Assembly (NCBI GenBank): GCA_031292145.1
Contig: JARLHR010000091.1
Span: 109,199-173,198 of the forward strand
Source: Clostridium sp.
GTDB taxonomy: Bacteria; Bacillota; Clostridia; Clostridiales; Clostridiaceae
Direction: 5' to 3'
Length of the DNA: 64,000 nucleotides
Shown: in pieces, positions 61,726 through 64,000 of the stretch
How the letters are laid out: each line of letters begins with the position of its first letter
How positions within the stretch are numbered: position 1 is the first letter of the stretch
Position numbers and translations under genes: made by a program
The notes under the pieces: generated by a model
What the model was told of the DNA's origin: nothing
Database searches by the model: none
What the model saw: the letters and a program-made list of their open reading frames with translations, nothing else

Positions 61726-63477
61726 TCATTCATTTAGGTATACAAGTTCTCCATTAAAATAGGTTCTTTCAATATTAATATTAGATATGTCTAACGGTTT
61801 TGTATTAAATACATCTTTATCTAATACTATAAAATCTGCTTTTTTCCCAATTTCTAAGCTTCCTATTTCTTTTTCTTTCCCTAATACATACGCAGCATTT
61901 ATAGTAACCATTTTTACGGCTTCTGCCACTGATATTCTTTCACTAGGATTTAATCTATATCTTGTATCACTCATATTTACAACTTCAGGATATCCTGAAG
62001 GTATAAAATCATATAAATTACGTAATGTAGCACATTCAATAGCATTTAATGGATTTGTTTCTATTAAAGTATCTTCTTCTGAAGATACTGCTGTAACTAT
62101 GCCTGTATCAATTAATGATTTAAGAGGATATTGTCTATAAGCTCTTTCTTTACCTATAGCTAATACTTCATTTTTACTTAAACTTACATTTTTATAAAAC
62201 CAAAATGGCTGTATTATTGCGTTTATTTTTAAAATCTTCATTTTTCTTATATAATATTTAGTTATTAAATCTGCATGAACTAATGAATTTCTGTACCTTT
62301 TATTCATATTATTTTGAGAAGAATATTCTACCCCATCAATAGCTAATTTACAAGCAAAATCTCCAACTGCATGAATGCAAACATTAAACTCTAATCTATT
62401 TGCCATTTTTATTCCTTCTTTAAATTCATTTATCTCCCACAAAAATGAACCATTACTTTTAATAGATTTTTCATTACTTAATTCATAAGGCTTAAACAAA
62501 TAAGCTGTCATATTTTCTATAATTCCATCTGCAAAAAATTTCACTATTGATACATCAAATAATTTAGTATTATATATTATTTTATTTCTTTTCAATTGAT
62601 GTAATTGTTCATATATACTTCTTTCACATATCTTCTCCGGTAGAATAGTTTCTCCATATACTATTCTTAATTTAAGTTTTTTTATTATTTCTAACCTTCT
62701 GTAAAGTTCAAGTGGCATGTTTATTTCATGTTTTTCAATCAATCCTATAGTCGTAACACCATGTGAATGCAATATACTTTGATATCTTATAAAGCTAGTT
62801 ATATACTCTTTATCTGTATAAGCTTTCTTCTTATTAATATTAACTAAATTTATAGCATTTTCTTTTAATGTTCCCCATAATTCTCCTTTTTCGTTTATCT
62901 CTATTTTCCCGCCGTTGACAACCTCTGTGTCTTTAGTTATATTAAAATGCTCAAATGCTTTATTATTAAGCCATAAAGAATGCCCATCATAAGATTTTAA
63001 TACTATAGGTTTATCTGTTTTTATCTTATCAATCCACTTTTTATTTGGACCTTTAAATGCTTCGGTATATCCATCTAAGCACTCTTTATCTTCTTCAAAA
63101 GCAGAATTTCTCCATCCTGTCCCGTAAATTATTTCTTCTTCTGGATGTGAATCAGCATAGCTTTGAATTAATTTTATATATTCATTTCTATTATTAGCAT
63201 TAAATAAATTTAATCCATCTTTTTTTGCCATCATTCTTTCTGATATGTGACAATTAGTATCAATGAATCCAGGCAATACTACTCTGAATTTCAAGTCTAC
63301 TATTTCTTTTTTATCCTTAAGCCAGCTTTTTACTTCTTCATTACTTCCTAACGCAACTATTCTTCCCTCTTTGATGGCCATTGCTTCATATACACTACTT
63401 TTATCATCAATACTATATATGATTCCATTGATAAAAATCTTATCTGCATTACTAGAAGATTTTTCATCTAATCTCAT
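61726..63477 (-). CDS. YtcJ-like amidohydrolase with altered metal-site residues
   Basis: The overall pattern is that of YtcJ/amidohydrolase 3: IFINGIIYSIDDKSS, LPGFIDTNCHIS, WLNNKAF, VCIHAVGDFACKLAID, VHADLIT and the C-terminal LGKEKEIGSLEIGKKADFIVLDKD. Two usual metal/catalytic residues differ: the HxH after GFID is NCH, and the usual GSD is SSEED. 583 aa. The enzyme may have shifted or lost activity. The substrate is unknown. Confidence 0.87.
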   Translation of the reverse strand: MRLDEKSSSNADKIFINGIIYSIDDKSSVYEAMAIKEGRIVALGSNEEVKSWLKDKKEIVDLKFRVVLPGFIDTNCHISERMMAKKDGLNLFNANNRNEYIKLIQSYADSHPEEEIIYGTGWRNSAFEEDKECLDGYTEAFKGPNKKWIDKIKTDKPIVLKSYDGHSLWLNNKAFEHFNITKDTEVVNGGKIEINEKGELWGTLKENAINLVNINKKKAYTDKEYITSFIRYQSILHSHGVTTIGLIEKHEINMPLELYRRLEIIKKLKLRIVYGETILPEKICERSIYEQLHQLKRNKIIYNTKLFDVSIVKFFADGIIENMTAYLFKPYELSNEKSIKSNGSFLWEINEFKEGIKMANRLEFNVCIHAVGDFACKLAIDGVEYSSQNNMNKRYRNSLVHADLITKYYIRKMKILKINAIIQPFWFYKNVSLSKNEVLAIGKERAYRQYPLKSLIDTGIVTAVSSEEDTLIETNPLNAIECATLRNLYDFIPSGYPEVVNMSDTRYRLNPSERISVAEAVKMVTINAAYVLGKEKEIGSLEIGKKADFIVLDKDVFNTKPLDISNINIERTYFNGELVYLNE

Positions 63478-63631
63478 AGCTTAATTACCTCCATCTTAAT
63501 TACTAACTTATTTAGAAATACAATCTATTATATTCATTAAATTCTGATTTCATAAACTTATTCTCTATTTTTTCATTTTTATTTTTATAATAAAATGATA
63601 GGCAATCGGCTGAATATTAATTATATTAAAC
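63478..63631. other. AT-rich spacer upstream of the amidohydrolase
   Basis: No gene or clear promoter seen. The amidohydrolase RBS (GAGGTAATTA) lies at its left end. Confidence 0.4.
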
Positions 63632-63754
63632 AAGGCACATTCAAAAAAATAACAAGTTCATTTTCCACAAAGTACCCACATAGACCCGCTATGAGGACAC
63701 TCTTCCCACTAACATGCATTGCATATTGAACCTATTATTTTATTTCATGTGCCT
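63632..63754. repeat. Palindrome A9 with a long, GC-richer centre
   Basis: AGGCACATTCAAAAAAATAA at the left is complementary to TTATTTTATTTCATGTGCCT at the right, with TTCA/TGAA inside. The about 65-bp centre (TTTCCACAAAGTACCCACAT ... GACCCGCTATGAGGACACTC) is richer in GC than the surroundings and unlike the other copies. Confidence 0.75.
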
Positions 63755-63830
63755 AAATTAAAAAGATATACAAACATAGTTATTAAAATCACGCTTATAT
63801 ATCTTCTTTATAAATTAATATCTAAAATAA

Positions 63831-63859
63831 AAAAAGATAGCTATTAAAGCTATCTTTTT
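63831..63859 (-). terminator. rRNA operon terminator
   Basis: AAAAAGATAGCT/AGCTATCTTTTT, 12-bp stem with a 5-nt loop, then T residues in the minus direction, just after the 5S gene. Confidence 0.95.
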
Positions 63860-63865
63860 ATCTTA

Positions 63866-63981
63866 CCTCGCAACGTCCTACTCTGCCACACAGTCTCCCA
63901 TGCAGTACCATCGGCGCTATAGACCTTAACTTTCCTGTTCGGAATGGGAAGGAGTGTTACCTCTATGCCATCATCACGAGA
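63866..63981 (-). rRNA. rrf: 5S ribosomal RNA
   Basis: The minus strand reads CTCGTGATGATGGCATAGAG ... CCCATTCCGAACAGGAAAGT ... GCGCCGATGGTACTGC ... GAGAGT-like ends with GTAGGACGTTGCGAG; terminal CTCG/CGAG pair. It is the last gene of an rRNA operon whose 23S lies right of the window. Ends are estimated to within a few bases. Confidence 0.96.
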
Positions 63982-64000
63982 TCTATTTAATTGAAAAAAA

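Overview
The window is low-GC DNA with strong AGGAGG-type ribosome-binding sites, frequent TTG/GTG starts, TTGACA/TATAAT promoters and many hairpin-plus-T-run terminators. With an asrABC sulfite reductase, Hcp, a lysine riboswitch, a flavin thioredoxin reductase without an NADPH motif and nadABC, it points to an anaerobic Clostridium of cluster I (sensu stricto). It resembles solventogenic species of the C. beijerinckii type, but the species is an inference, not proven.

Positions 1-14530 are the integrase-proximal end of a prophage or phage-like element, inserted at the 3' end of a tRNA-Leu(GAG) gene (14532-14613). A tyrosine integrase sits next to the tRNA. Left of it are a switch region with several XRE regulators pointing right, and then a long leftward early operon: Cro-like XRE, many small Cys-rich proteins, an AbrB-like protein, a pentapeptide-repeat protein, an HD hydrolase, a Sak4-like ATPase, an SSB-like protein, an ERCC4 nuclease, a DUF3850-MazG fusion, ThyX and a primase-helicase that runs off the left edge. 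Many genes here are 19-60 codons long. Structural genes and the other attachment site lie outside the window.

Positions 14614-31700 are chromosomal housekeeping: lytic transglycosylase, coaE, polA, DUF3284, trpS, a small clostridial protein, a universal stress protein, a ferredoxin-like Fe-S protein, a HAD phosphatase, the nadA-nadB-nadC operon, a PocR-domain chemoreceptor, and a self-regulated GntR/ABC-transporter operon. Gene remnants (GNAT acetyltransferase, GlnQ-like ATPase) lie in the spacers.

Positions 31300-51500 hold a lysine riboswitch with a lysine permease, a KimA-type permease, hcp, a PadR/membrane pair, a wall-binding protein, hemerythrin with a partner protein, a hydrosulfide/formate-nitrite channel with asrABC, two Crp/Fnr regulators (one HcpR-like), an OhrR-like MarR regulator, trxB/trxA and pepF. 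Four promoters (Fe-S protein, hcp, the hemerythrin pair, channel-asrABC) have a palindrome centred exactly 34.5 bp upstream of the end of a good -10 box. That is the geometry of class II Crp/Fnr activation, and it suggests a nitrosative/sulfite stress regulon read by the two Crp/Fnr proteins encoded here.

Positions 51640-60000 are a sugar locus: alpha-xylosidase (GH31), two ABC permeases and a binding lipoprotein, divergent from a YesM/YesN-type two-component system. No ATPase is encoded. metY, a divergent YtcJ-type amidohydrolase and the 3' end of an rRNA operon (5S rRNA) complete the window.

Two families of dispersed palindromes sit preferentially right after stop codons: a short GGCACA...TGTGCC type with a terminator-like U tract, and a longer rod-like type (about 120-240 bp) whose stems differ in sequence but keep their base pairing.
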